The notes: generated by a model from the letters alone, not told the origin. A DNA stretch of 20,595 nucleotides from Isoetes engelmannii (GCA_011763485.2 JAANSK020281046.1:1-20595), one strand, 5' to 3'. Counted from the stretch's first letter, positions 1-9,922 are shown. Made by a program: numbers and translations.

Positions 1-290
1 CCTTTAATAACATCTTAGTTTTGCTCCTTAGCAAAGTTTGCTCTCTTCTTTTTCCCCAATTCTTTGTTTTTCCTATCCTACCCTTTCTCCAACCCTGCAT
101 TTCTGCTAGTTTTTTTTTTTGTAAAAAAAAAGAAATAAGATGTCTTAGGGCACTATTTTAGTGGTTATATCAAGGCACATGTTCCACAGTGAGAGTTGCA
201 TTGTATTTTCATCACTTTTTTCTTGTACCCTATGTCACATCTCTTGTTTCTATGGCATTATCTTAAACAACTTAACTCATAAGACTGTGA
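1..290. other. AT-rich DNA without recognised gene
   Basis: No convincing open frame or RNA gene is visible. A run of eleven T is followed two bases later by a run of nine A (about 110-131), a simple T-rich/A-rich hairpin. Nothing else was recognised. Confidence 0.5.
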
Positions 291-514
291 AACATGATAT
301 ACACATTTCCAAGAGAATTAAATTTAATTTGTGCTATTAGCCCATGTGTTGTTATGTGTGCTTCTTATGATCCAAGTACTTGGGACACGACTATGTTCTA
401 AACTCTAAGATACAAAGTACATAGCTAGATAGTAGGCAAAAAAAAAAACATGACATACACATTTTCAAGAGAACTAAATTTAATTCTTGCTATTAGTCCA
501 TGTGTTGTTATGTT
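291..514 (+). repeat. Diverged direct repeat pair, about 70 bp
   Basis: Positions 291-358 and 447-514 are two copies of the same roughly 68-bp sequence, both starting AACATGAYATACACATTT and ending CCATGTGTTGTTATGT. They differ at about ten sites and are separated by about 90 bp. No target site duplication or open frame accompanies them, so this is a local duplication or the remains of an uncharacterised repeat. Confidence 0.75.
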
Positions 515-606
515 GTTTTTTATTCTGCAATGAGAAACTTGATTGCCCAAATCCATCACCAAAGGACTTGATTCGTCTAGGCCAAAATAAAAGACCAATG
601 CACTTT

Positions 607-1281
607 GTAACAGTTCTTTCTTGTGGATTCGTATTTGGCAATCCCTTAGCTTGGTGTTTCCAAACGTTACACGTCAACAGAAAAGGAAAATGCAATAATA
701 GAGAAGAACAAAGTGCACTTCCAAGTCCAAGTTGTTTGCTCAAATAACCTGTTGAACTAACTTAATCAGCACAGAAAATGAATTACAATAGTTTCTTTAA
801 ACAAAGGTTCTGCAAAGGTTTGGTTCTGCAAAGGTTCTGCAAAGGAAGACTGCCTATGTCAGATTATAGCAAGTATAGTTTGTGAAATGCCAGCACAGAT
901 GCAACGAAGACCAAAAAACTAAGTTCTAGTATCTCCCTTATCCAAAACTTCAAAGGCTACAATCAGTAAAATGGAAAGCACTGTAAAATCAATTTACTCT
1001 GTGGCCGGATCTTTCTTGTAACTTCAAAGGCTACAATCAACAAACTCCAGAATATCTGTTATCCAAAACTTCAAAGGCTACAATTTTAAAAATGGGGGCC
1101 ACGTAAAAGGTCAATATAAACTGTAACTAATTGTTTCTCTCTTATAGCTTCATACTTGGACCAATCCTTAGCTTGGTATTTCCAAGCGCTACACTAATCT
1201 ATAGAAAATGCAAGAAAAAGTTAACGTGAACAACGCACTTCCATGTTCACGCTGCTTCAGGTACCCTGTTGAACTAATATC
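607..1281 (+). repeat. Diverged direct repeats flanking smaller repeats
   Basis: A segment of about 155 bp at 607-762 recurs, clearly diverged, at 1125-1281. Shared blocks include CTTAGCTTGGTRTTTCCAA, GAAAATGCAA and CCTGTTGAACTAA. Between them a second motif, AACTTCAAAGGCTACAA, occurs three times (945-961, 1020-1036, 1066-1082). The first and third copies sit in a longer repeat of about 65 bp (931-995 and 1051-1115). A short unit TTCTGCAAAGG is repeated three times at 807-846. Short open frames run through the outer repeats on both strands but resemble no family I know. Confidence 0.7.
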
Positions 1282-2884
1282 ACAAATTTGTAGAAAGATA
1301 ATCTTTACTTGGTCTTCTGCTTCTCAAGCTGAGTGGTATTTGTTGAAGCTAACTGTAAAACCCACAAAAGTCATTATGAACAGTATTTAGATAATTTCAT
1401 TGGACATGCCAAACATGTGTATTTCGAATAAGTTTATAGAACAGAATGGTACAAAAAGGATCTGTACATGATTAACATCAGGGGCAAATGGCATAAGTAA
1501 GAAATTTCAAGAGACATGACAATGATTTTCTTAAACTACAGTTTGTGTAAAGTTTTTAACTTGTTGGCTAAAGTAGAAGCTGGTGTTGCCAATGCAACAA
1601 TAAGATGACGCTAAATCCAGGATAATATACTGAAAAGACAGTATGCAACCTTCCTAAACTGTACATCTATGTTGCTTTTCTTTTCCTTACATCTTTTAGC
1701 AGATCAAAGACATATGATCTCTCTCAAGAATTAATATATAACGGCATTGAATAACTATAGCCCTTGTGGCACATTAAAGATCACACTAAATCAGCTAAAA
1801 GATGCCCATAGTTGGAGCTCAAATCTTCCTTATAAAATCGCCATGGAACAATATCTGGGCAATATCAGCACATAACAACATCTATCAATTTACGTGGAAT
1901 TTATTCAGCGCTCAGACAGTAAGTATATTGTATCCGAACACGGCTTAAGGATCAAATGCTTTCTGCGGCCAGGAAAGTGAAGTGCAAAATTATACAGTTA
2001 CACCATATCAAAGGTTCTTGAAAAATTTCGAAGTCAAAACAATAATGACCTGCAATTTGACTCCAGGTTCAGCAATAGGAACACTTTCGAAAACCTTCGC
2101 TTTGCTATAGTTAAGGGATAGCAGAGAGCTGTGGAAGAGTTGAAACAAAAGAGGACCCGATTTACTTCAGTGCAAGAGCTGAAGTGGTTAAAAAAGCCAT
2201 GGTCAAATATGAAGGAGGTAGCCTGATTTGGAGCAGATCAATACATAAAACAAATAGAAAAAAAAGCCGCCTGACAACTACTGTTCCTGAAGTCTTTATA
2301 TGAAATGCATGCAAAGTTGGAAGAAAACAAATCAAGCTGGATTTAGGAATGAAATGCAACCTGCCAACCTTTGTGATACATGCCTGGCATTTTTGGAAGT
2401 AGATGACCCAGTAAGCACCATAATCTTCCACTTAAGACCACTCATAGTTTTGTCCGGAGCAGATGGATCCAACACCTACAAATAGACATATCAAATCATC
2501 CAAAATGTTATGTGCATTTGATCATCAATCTGTAAAAGGTTCAACCAAATGTGCAAGGAGCAAGATGCAAAAAAGAAAATGCCAATCTATTTCTTGCGCT
2601 GCTCTTCGGAAGCCCTAATTTCATAATTTCTGAGCAAGCATTAACATAAAGGAAGGTAAAATGTCAAGCGAGTCCAAAAATCAAAAAAGCAAGGAGAGGT
2701 ACAATACCTAGACTAAGACCCAACAAAGCTAACTGATTTGCTGGAAGCAAAGAAAAATCTGTAAATTTTCAAATTTCATGTTGCTATATAATGCTGATGC
2801 TCTTGCCCTATCACATCAAAGCTTGTTTGCAAGTTCGATAAAAATGAACTGACATTTCCAAAAGCATCACATGATCAGTCTGCA
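1282..2884. other. Gene-free AT-rich stretch
   Basis: About 1.6 kb with only short open frames and no recognisable domain on either strand. It may hold untranslated sequence of the PPR fragment that follows, but no splice or promoter signal could be assigned. Confidence 0.4.
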
Positions 2885-3466
2885 ATGTCTATAGTGTATA
2901 TAGTGCATGCATCATCTCAGTTTTCTGTATTTTTCTTCCACTGCTTGGAATATGCACTTCTCTTGCCATTGGTAAGGACACCCATCTTCTGTAGCAAACA
3001 CTGTCTTGTTAACCTGATCTCTGGATATGGAACCACGAAAATTGTCATGCACTCTATATTGTGTATGAAGCAGAAAAATTTGGAATGTAGTAGACAGTTG
3101 TGCTTTCTGATAGTTCATAGTGGCCTAGAGTCAGTTGAAATTCTTACAAATCATATCATTCGCTTGTTTACCACTCTTGGAAACTTTATTGAAGCAAATC
3201 AATTTTTTTCCAAATTTTCCAAACCAGCTGAATATACGTGGAGCACCATCATCACAACATATGTGAAGCTCCAGCAGGGTCAGGCAGCCCTTCGACTGTA
3301 TGACAGAATGATATTCTCAGGTATGGAGGGCAATAAGCATGTATATGTGGCAGTTCTGCAAGCATGCATCGCAACATTAAACCTTAACCAAGGAAGGCAT
3401 ATTTATATGATGATTATCAGAAACCAGCTTGAACCTAGTATTTTAAATCTGAGAAATAACAAATAA
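2885..3466 (+). pseudogene. Truncated PPR protein fragment
   Basis: This open frame of 193 residues contains pentatricopeptide-repeat sequence in its second half. After a region reading HSGLESVEILTNHIIRLF come LGNFIEANQFF, then YTWSTIITTYVKLQQGQAAL, then YDRMIFSGMEGNKHVYVAVL and QACIATLNLNQGRHIYMMII. Spacing and residues follow the plant PLS-class pattern (G..EA..F, TW..II..Y...G....AL.LY..M...G, VL.AC......G..IH). PPR proteins bind organellar RNA and usually carry ten or more repeats. Here the frame stops after about two. No transit peptide is evident and the first 60 residues look like non-coding sequence, with cysteine- and phenylalanine-rich stretches. It is most likely a decayed duplicate. 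It could instead be an internal exon, but no donor site is obvious at the stop. Confidence 0.75.
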
Positions 3467-3552
3467 GAAAACATAACAGTTACAGGGCAGGAGGGATAAC
3501 AGTTACTGGAATTCGAAAACTCAAGAACAGAGGTGTTCTCATTTCGTACCTT

Positions 3553-4100
3553 TCCAAGTCCGTGCACGAATGACAGAGAAGCACTTTTGTAAAAGAAGCT
3601 CCCAATCCTAAGCGATGAGCAATCTTCAAACCCTGCCGGACCTGCATTCTTGGGCGATCAGTAAGCATCCAGGGGTTTTTTTTAGTGTTAGTGAGAGATA
3701 TGCAGATGGGTCTTTGGGAAAGCGAAATTGCCTGGAACTCCTGAATCCTGAGGAAAATAATCCTGAATGCTCCAAAACTCCGGAATGCCCCAAAATACTC
3801 TTTGAATGCTCCAAAATACTCCTGAATGCTCCAGAACGTTAGCTTTTGAGGAAGCTAAAAATGCAGAGGAGCCCAAATCGTTACCTTTGCAGAGCCTTCT
3901 GCAGAGCCAGAGCAAGACCTTCTCGTTGCAAATAGATGATCCTGCAAGTAGACGACTCTAAGAAAATGGAGAAAGAAGGATGGCTGAATGAACGCAAACT
4001 CACCGGAATGGATCAGGCGCCAGATGAGCGCAAGGCAGAAGGAGAAGGAAAATCGTAGAAGAATATAGGAATTCTTTAAAATCGTAGAGAAGAAGAGAAG
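3553..4100 (-). other. Possible 5' exons of an unrecognised minus-strand gene
   Basis: Three minus-strand segments are bounded by good splice signals. An exon reading toward a GTGAGT donor lies at about 4100-4003. A 57-nt exon at 3941-3885 sits between a CTACTTGCAG acceptor and a GTAACG donor and in one frame encodes IIYLQREGLALALQKALQ. A third segment at about 3632-3553 follows an AATGCAG acceptor and ends at a GTACGA donor. The region around the third also encodes RPRMQVRQGLKIAHRLGLG in one frame. The segments do not give a protein family I recognise and may be 5' untranslated exons. Any downstream exons would overlap or lie beyond the plus-strand PPR fragment. Confidence 0.3.
3755..3838. 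repeat. 20-bp minisatellite, four units
   Basis: Four imperfect units built on AATGCTCCAAAATACTCCTG run head to tail at a period of 18-21 bp. In one plus-strand frame they give a repeated ECSK/ECPK peptide pattern, which is probably incidental. The array lies in the presumed intron between the 57-nt exon and the 3553-3632 segment of the minus-strand gene model. Confidence 0.7.
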
Positions 4101-4284
4101 ATTGGTTCAAAAAACTTCATTAATGCTGGCTGGCTGGCTGGCGCCGGAGTATTCACGTAGTGTAGTGCAGTGCATTCAATTCTGGCAACGCCAAGCTGAG
4201 CCGCAAGGGGAAACGCAGGGGGAAGGGAACGCCGCGGCGGGACATGCGGCGTTCCAAAACACGGTTCAGGGGCTCCAAAATTAA

Positions 4285-4400
4285 TAAAGAAGATAAAAAG
4301 GAAGGAAGTATATTTTAACGTCCACGGAGGCCAGAGGCCTATGAGACGGCACAGTACAAGGGGGACCGAAGTCCTTAACCAGAACAAGGACCGAAGTCCT
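4285..4400 (-). mobile_element. Possible LINE 3' tail fragment
   Basis: On the minus strand this reads as a T-rich, stop-rich stretch that passes two copies of AAGGACTTCGGTCC (each a small hairpin with a 6-bp stem) and ends in a T/A-rich segment near an AATAAA-like TTATTAATT. Plant LINE 3' ends often look like this, but no coding part of a LINE adjoins it and no poly(A) tail is clear. The assignment is tentative. Confidence 0.25.
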
Positions 4401-4599
4401 TACAAACAAACAAGCTAAACAAAGTAAATGGACTGAAGCAACAAGCAGACCTTCACCAAACGCTCCCTGAACCGTAACCTCTTCACAGCTAGGTGCTGAG
4501 TACTGGTGCGGGCTTGTGCATGCGCAGAACCTCCACCCGCTGAAGCCAGAAGACAATTTCAGTTTGGTTTTTGCAAATCCAATTGAGGAGAGCAAAGGG

Positions 4600-5609
4600 A
4601 CTTCAAAAGTTCTTTAGATCATAATCAGCATTGGTCAATGTCGAACTTGAGCACTTCAGGGCCTTCAAAACTCGATTTAACCTCATCTCATGTATTTATT
4701 CTTTGTTTTCTCAGTTCTAGAATCTTAGGCATTAAAAATAGGCTTGTTGGGTTGCTAGTGAGCGGGAATCCAAAAATAGGGATTTTTTAGGAGTCATAAC
4801 TTTGATTCTGGCATGATTGAAATCGATCTCAAACAATTTAGAATTTGTGCTTGTTTTTTTATTTCAGAAGCTATTTAGAGTTCATCTTTGTTTTCTTAGC
4901 TTCATGCATATTTCTGCCATATACTGGTATGAAATGTTTTTGGCAATGGTTGGGGTGGTATTTGTGGCAAAAATAAAACCTTTAATGGTAAACCACCCTT
5001 GGAATTAAAATGAGTAAACCCAAGGCACGTAGGGCAAATCCTTGGGCACACCTTGAAATGATGATGGAGCATACATTTGAAAAGACATAAAAACTTTACA
5101 AGATCATGCTTATTATAAGGGGGCAATAAGTCATAAGATCTTGAGATAATAGTAAGAATAAATAAGAAGAGAAGTGGTTCAAGGGTATCAAGGCAAATGG
5201 GATTTGGACAAAAGGCATTTGACAAAATTTTGAAGTAAGAAAATAACAAATGCAGTTAAGGAACAAAGTAGCAATGGTGTAGTATAAACTCATGGGTAGA
5301 AATGGTTGGGGTGGATATGTAAAAATAAACAGATGGGTAGGCAAAAGTTCTTCAAGGGGCAATCAAGGCAACAATAGCATGGAAAAGGTGAAAGGAGAGC
5401 ATGAATATAAAAGTGGGAAAAAATGACTAAAAGCACTCAAATTGCAAAAGACCAGAGGCATTTGCATTCATATTTTCATTATAGTCCACATGTTGGACAT
5501 TCTAATGAAGACTTTCTCGACCCACATAGAAAATTATTTCTTATGCACAAAATATTATATACATGTATGGTGTTATCACGCATCACCATAGTATTTATTG
5601 TCCATAGCT
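4600..5609. other. Gene-free stretch
   Basis: About 1 kb of AT-rich sequence with short open frames on both strands that resemble nothing known. A phrase ATGGTTGGGGTGGWTATKT recurs weakly near 4945 and 5300. No element ends were seen. Confidence 0.4.
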
Positions 5610-6960
5610 TCATGGTCTTGCTAGTTTCCTCATCAACATCTTTGAGCCCCGATAACTATGTTGCATGTCCGCCACTCTGATTGCAAATCGGCACTCAGCT
5701 AACACAGGATCAAGTGTTTCAGAGAACCACTTATCCAATTCAAAATGCTCGAGAAAATAAGTCTTGGCGATAACTAGGTTATCTGAGTTGTGATACCACT
5801 TATACAGGCTATCATCTATGAGAATTGTGTTGTGCTTGTTGAATTCCTGATATATGTCAAAGACGAACTTGAGTTTTTTCACGGTACTAGCTTTCCCCTT
5901 CGTGACTTCCGGACTAAGGTCAGGTAGACGATCACACCTTTCATTTTCAAAAATGAACTTGAAGGTTATCACAGACAAACATAGTGTGGAGAGCACATTT
6001 GCAATGTTCCTCTTTGCCATAGAGCTCCAGATGCCCACATCAAAACCCCGGGCAATGCACCAACCAATGATCTCCTGGGCTTGGAGGCGAGCATACACAA
6101 TTTTGTGGCCCGTTTCTTTTTTTTCTCTCCCCCCCCCCTTTTTTTTTCCCCTGGGCCATGTTGAGCTTCGGGACATCATTTTTGTCGTACAGTGCTTCCA
6201 GAACTCCGTTGACATCGAAGATTACCAGTTTGTTTGGGGCTTCCAGATCCCAGTTATCATTTGGCTCAGACCAATAATCCACTTCGGGATCCAATGCGGG
6301 GATACTGATTTTTTCCCATTTCCTTAACATCTCCGAGTCCGGCCCTTCAATCGAATATTTTTCAGAACCCCTCAACCGTTTTTTTGTCAAAATCCTTTAC
6401 TGCAGACTTATCGGACTCATTACCTGGTAGCTTACTTGCCCCTGCGCTTAGATGATCAGATTCATTTTCCTGGTCTACAACCGATTCTTTATGGGGCGGG
6501 GATGTAGAAATGTGTGATGAATTCTCTGAAGACGATTCTGAGGAAGACAGGAGTGGCAACTCTTTGTTATCCAGCGCCTACAATAAAAAAAAAAGTATGA
6601 ATCAGATTTGGTGTTGAGGTTCTCGACTCGTGAGTCAAGAAAATAGGCACTACGTTGAAAAGACGTTTTGAGCGTAATTACCTGTCTCTTAATCTGGCAA
6701 GAATGTTCTCGGCGCATCGTCATCCACCCCCTTCATAATTTCATCCTCTGATTCAAGGCTTTCATGAGATTTATTTTCGTCCTCTCCTTTACTATTCTTC
6801 TTACCCATAAAATGATATTGAGTACGTCCAAGTATGTTTTCAGGGGCTCAACCATGGCCTTGTCACAAACTATGGAGATTGGTTTCATGCCATACAACAT
6901 TACACCTTGGGAGAAGAGCCCGTTCATGTAACACTCGCACAAAATTCGATTCTCTTCCAC
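5610..6960 (-). pseudogene. FCP1-like HAD phosphatase domain, disrupted
   Basis: Minus-strand exons encode an FCP1/NIF-type HAD domain. Motif I reads KLVIFDVNGVL (D at about 6216), motif II is GFDVGIWSSM (about 6047-6018), a TVKKLKF lysine segment follows, and motif IV is ILIDDSLYK (about 5825-5799). Plant FCP1-like proteins of this branch commonly have Asn where CTD phosphatases have the second Asp, so DVNG is not by itself a defect. Upstream is an acidic, serine-rich exon (6577-6362: ELPLLSSSESSSENSS) preceded by a clear acceptor (T-rich tract then ATTGTAG). An earlier block at 6960-6808 (NRILCECYMNGLFSQGVMLY) ends at a GTAAGAAG donor. The frame shifts near 6380 (a T run) and again at a C10/T9 tract (6129-6147) between motifs I and II. 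The gene is therefore broken or misread at homopolymers. It may be the 3' half of the DGQHS gene just upstream or a separate neighbour. Confidence 0.7.
6578..6682 (-). other. Short intron carrying a palindrome
   Basis: On the minus strand this runs from near a CAG|GTAATT donor (6681) to a TTTTATTGTAG acceptor (6578). The true intron may be longer and begin at the GTAAGAAG site near 6807. It contains the near-palindrome TTCTCGACTCGTGAGTCAAG (about 6620-6639), closely related to the hairpin units at 8283-8690. Confidence 0.5.
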
Positions 6961-7019
6961 CAGACTAGTGATAAAAGTACTTGATACACCTGGGTCATAT
7001 TAGGATCTTATGGATTGGG

Positions 7020-7269
7020 CCAGTAGTTCCGTCGATGTTGATCTTGTCCCATGAAGGCAAATCTTCCATGAACTTTCCTACTTTCCACACATAGATTTTT
7101 GTTGGAGACCATGAACTTGTCCACATAATAGTGTTCGCTAGACCACTACTTGCCGAAATCTACATTGGGTGGCCTAGAAACCAATACGAGAATAATATTA
7201 GCAAACATGGACACCTCGCAAGACCAACTCTCCATTCGATTTTCAATTCATAAATGGCATACAAGACCT
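7020..7269 (-). pseudogene. Further exon-like blocks between the two domains
   Basis: Between the two better-supported parts the minus strand shows fragments that look coding in changing frames: MFANIILVLVSRPPNVDFGK, WSSEHYYVDKFMVSNKNL and KFMEDLPSWDKINIDGTTG. They are compatible with one long gene running from the DGQHS part into the HAD part. No clear splice pair links them, and no family was recognised. This is the main evidence for a single gene. Confidence 0.35.
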
Positions 7270-9560
7270 ATTATTGAAGTTAATATCAGCCGCCCATTGC
7301 GACACTTCAGTCGTCTGTCGTCTAGGCATGTAGAAAATGACAAAGTTGAAAGCATCTAGGCCTGTCATATCCTGGCAGGTCTTAAATCACTGCTCCAGAT
7401 CGGACTTATCGTAGAACAAGGTTGCGATTATGTTCATGGCAAACAATGCGATAGGACCTGGATCTAATTCCAGTCCTCCGAATCCCTTGTGACCCAAGGT
7501 AACCAAATAAAGCAGGGAGCTAGAATCCACATTGAAAGGCACAACACCCAATCCAAGCTTCTGTTTAAGGATTGCCTGAGCTCTTGGAGAAAATGCCTCT
7601 GTCTTCTGGTTGCGCTTCAGCTTGCTGGTCATCATCATGTCGTCATCATCAAGCTTGGTTCTATCTTTAAAATCCTGCTCTTCAATACAGGCGGCGTTGC
7701 AAAATTTTGCAATGCCTTCCTGCAGAGCACGATTTCTCTTCAGGACGATGGCATAGTCCTTGGCATTCTGCATCTTAGAGTTCCTGATTTTCCTCAACAA
7801 GATTGTCCTATCCAAAATTTTACTCTGCAAATCTCTGGTCTCAACATCTGTCAAACCAATGATCCTCCTCATGAAAGCCTTCTCAGATAGTTTCGGATCT
7901 GGTTTCTGAGGGAGTTCTCAGTTGTTGTTCTTCAACTGGCCCCTCTGCCACAATGCCCAGATCTCAGTCCATTTTTCTCACACATCATCATTGCAGACAA
8001 TGAAGTCATATTGATCAGACAAGGACTCTCTTGTTTCCTTGGGGTCTTCTTTTTCTTTCTGTCTTCATTGTCTACATCATCATCCTAGTGGCGTTCAAGG
8101 AGGATATATCTGGATAGCCTCTCGAAAATTTTCCACTTCTCGGAGGGAACCTTGTTACCTCTAGGTTGAGGCGGACAACCCAATGCCTTCCATTGTTGCC
8201 TTGCATGTATGAATTGATCAGGGTATGAGCTATGTAAACCTTTACACATAAAAATCCCAACCGCTAAAAGACACTACATGGGTACTTTCTCAACCCATCT
8301 CCACCCACGGGTCGAGAAAACACCAATATAATAGAGCATACTGCAATAGAGTACTTTCGTGACTCGCGAGTCGGGAAAGCATCCCGTTTTCCTTGTACAG
8401 ACTTCTTGGGTACTTTTTTTTTACTCGCGGGTCAGGAAAGGCCCAAGAGAGATAGACCATATTGTACACTAGCGTAATTTCTCGACTCTCGAGTCGAGAA
8501 AGCTCCCAAGATGCTAAAATAAACTACCATGGAGGGCTTTCTCAACTCGCAAGTTGAAAAACCACCTCTAGATGCCAAAACAGATTGCATGCGAGTCGAG
8601 AAAGCCCCTCCCCCCCCCCCCCAAATGCCAAAATAGACTGCATGGGTGCTTTTCTCTGCAGTCACTTCGCAAGTTGAGAAAGCCCACTGGACGGTACAGC
8701 CCGGCGCTACATAAAGAGTGGTTATTTAGTACCTGATGTAGCTAGCACTTGCTGCTATGTTGTTTTGGCAGTGGCTGAGGCTGGCCAGCTCAATTGAAGA
8801 CGTTTCGGCCGACAGCATCATGCACTTCTGCTTACCATACAGTTCCTTTATCCATTGTGGGACCTCCTTTTTCGTCTATAGTACTTGAGCGGCTGTCACC
8901 GAATGCTGGCCATCTACAACCCAGAACCTGCCACTTTTTTCCTTTAAATCCTCATACGCGCCCCAAGGATACAACTCACCAGTTCCCCTATGAAACAGAA
9001 TCACGTCAGCTGGCATAGGTTCTGCAACGCGATGGCGGACCATCAAGTCAAGATCTCTTGCCTTACTAACCTATACTATACTTCTTCCCTGCCAAATAGA
9101 GCCGTGTGACGAGCAACCACCTCTCACGGCTTGAAGAGAACTTGTGTATATGAACGACGTGTATGCTTTTGACACCATTCATGTTTCTATGATGGCCTAA
9201 GAACATGCTCATCCTTCAGTTGTGGAGAGACCCTGCAATCACGAGGTACCGCTGTGAACCCAGCATACACGAGTGAATAATTTCTAGGGTGTCGATTTGG
9301 AGGCGAGAATTCAATACATAAGAAATTACTCCAGGCAACTCTTCTGGGTCCTCTCTGTCAGGCTGAAATTGATTAGTAATAGTTCAGATTTTAGAGCAGG
9401 GCCTCTGATTTTGAACATAGAGTTAACCAAATAGGCTTACACAATCAATCCAGTCAATGGGTTGCAGCAGGGCTCCATCTTTTAGCACTACCATCAAAGG
9501 TTGGAACCCCATCAAATAGCAATAGAATTACAGGCTTGATGGCTTCTACTCAGTGTATAA
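7270..9560 (-). pseudogene. Decayed multi-exon gene with DGQHR/ParB-like motif
   Basis: Minus-strand coding blocks with good splice borders. Block a (about 9560-9441) encodes GFQPLMVVLKDGALLQPIDW and ends at a GTAAGCC donor. A 78-bp intron (9440-9363) has a TACTAAT branch-like site and a TTTCAG acceptor. Block b/c (9362-8733) continues in phase with PDREDPEELPGVISYVLNSR, then KFSSSRERWLLVTRLYLAGK, VAEPMPADVILFHRGTGELY and RFWVVDGQHSVTAAQ (DGQHS codons at 8914-8900), and ends at an ATCAG|GTACTAA donor. Block d (about 8245-7270) encodes KWKIFERLSRYILLERH, SLSDQYDFIVCNDDV and an open stretch of 161 residues (7872-7387), whose start is basic and helical and which contains the acidic run KLDDDDMMM. 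The DGQHx signature is known from DGQHR-domain (DndB-like) and ParB-like folds, where it lies at a nucleotide- or substrate-binding pocket. The remaining blocks match nothing I know. Several in-frame stops and at least two frame changes show decay. An open frame at 9782-9567 could be an earlier exon but has no firm support. Confidence 0.6.
8283..8690. repeat. Palindromic minisatellite, about seven 60-bp units
   Basis: About seven units at a spacing of 55-70 bp, each centred on a palindrome of the form CTTTCTCGACTC..GAGTCGAGAAAG. The clearest is TTTCTCGACTC-TC-GAGTCGAGAAA at 8478-8501, an 11-bp perfect stem with a 2-nt loop. Others start near 8283, 8354, 8413, 8538, 8593 (right arm only) and 8650. 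Linkers share GCCAAAATAGACTGCATGGG in the last three or four units, and a C14 run lies near 8608-8621. Arms vary in a paired way (CAACT with AGTTG, CAACCC with GGGTCG). The array lies inside the minus-strand intron between a donor at 8732 and exon block d. Confidence 0.8.
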
Positions 9561-9849
9561 AGGAAATTAACCGGACCGAAATTCAACCAATGATTCATTC
9601 ATAACACATCCTAATCCTAGCACACAGTAACACACAACTCCCGACCTCACAACGATTCCTTGTCTTCCTGCTTCCTTCTTGTCTCCATGCTTTTTAGCTC
9701 TCAGCCCTTTTTCTATTCCCAAGGTTTTGTTCTCTACTTTGCAACAATTTGCATTCTTGAAAAAGCGCATGGGCTGCTCCACAATTTCTAGGAAGTTTCC
9801 AATTTAGTGCCACCTCTCTCTCAGGGCGACACTTGTCTTTGGTGTCCTC

Positions 9850-9922
9850 CCCCTATTATTACAATTACCGTCTCCTAGATTATTACATTTACCTATCCCA
9901 GATTATTACATTTACCTATCCC
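9850..9922. repeat. 23-bp tandem repeat
   Basis: Two exact copies of AGATTATTACATTTACCTAT(CCC) lie at 9877-9899 and 9900-9922, preceded by one diverged copy from about 9852. No gene is associated. Confidence 0.85.

Noticed and set aside
4902-5362. Overlapping minus-strand open frames of 115 and 88 residues
   Set aside because: Composition is that of translated AT-rich DNA (Leu, Phe, Pro) with no domain, splice signals or repeats to support a gene.
5854-6327. Plus-strand open frame of 157 residues
   Set aside because: It is the antisense of the conserved HAD domain and has a low-complexity phenylalanine/proline run from the homopolymer tract.
8283-8690. CRISPR array
   Set aside because: Repeats are palindromic and regularly spaced, but the spacers are themselves similar, the repeats are degenerate, and the context is eukaryotic.
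9567-9782. Open frame of 71 residues starting with ATG, candidate first exon of the DGQHS gene
   Set aside because: No consensus donor in a suitable phase joins it to the next block, and it resembles nothing known. Mentioned only as a possibility.
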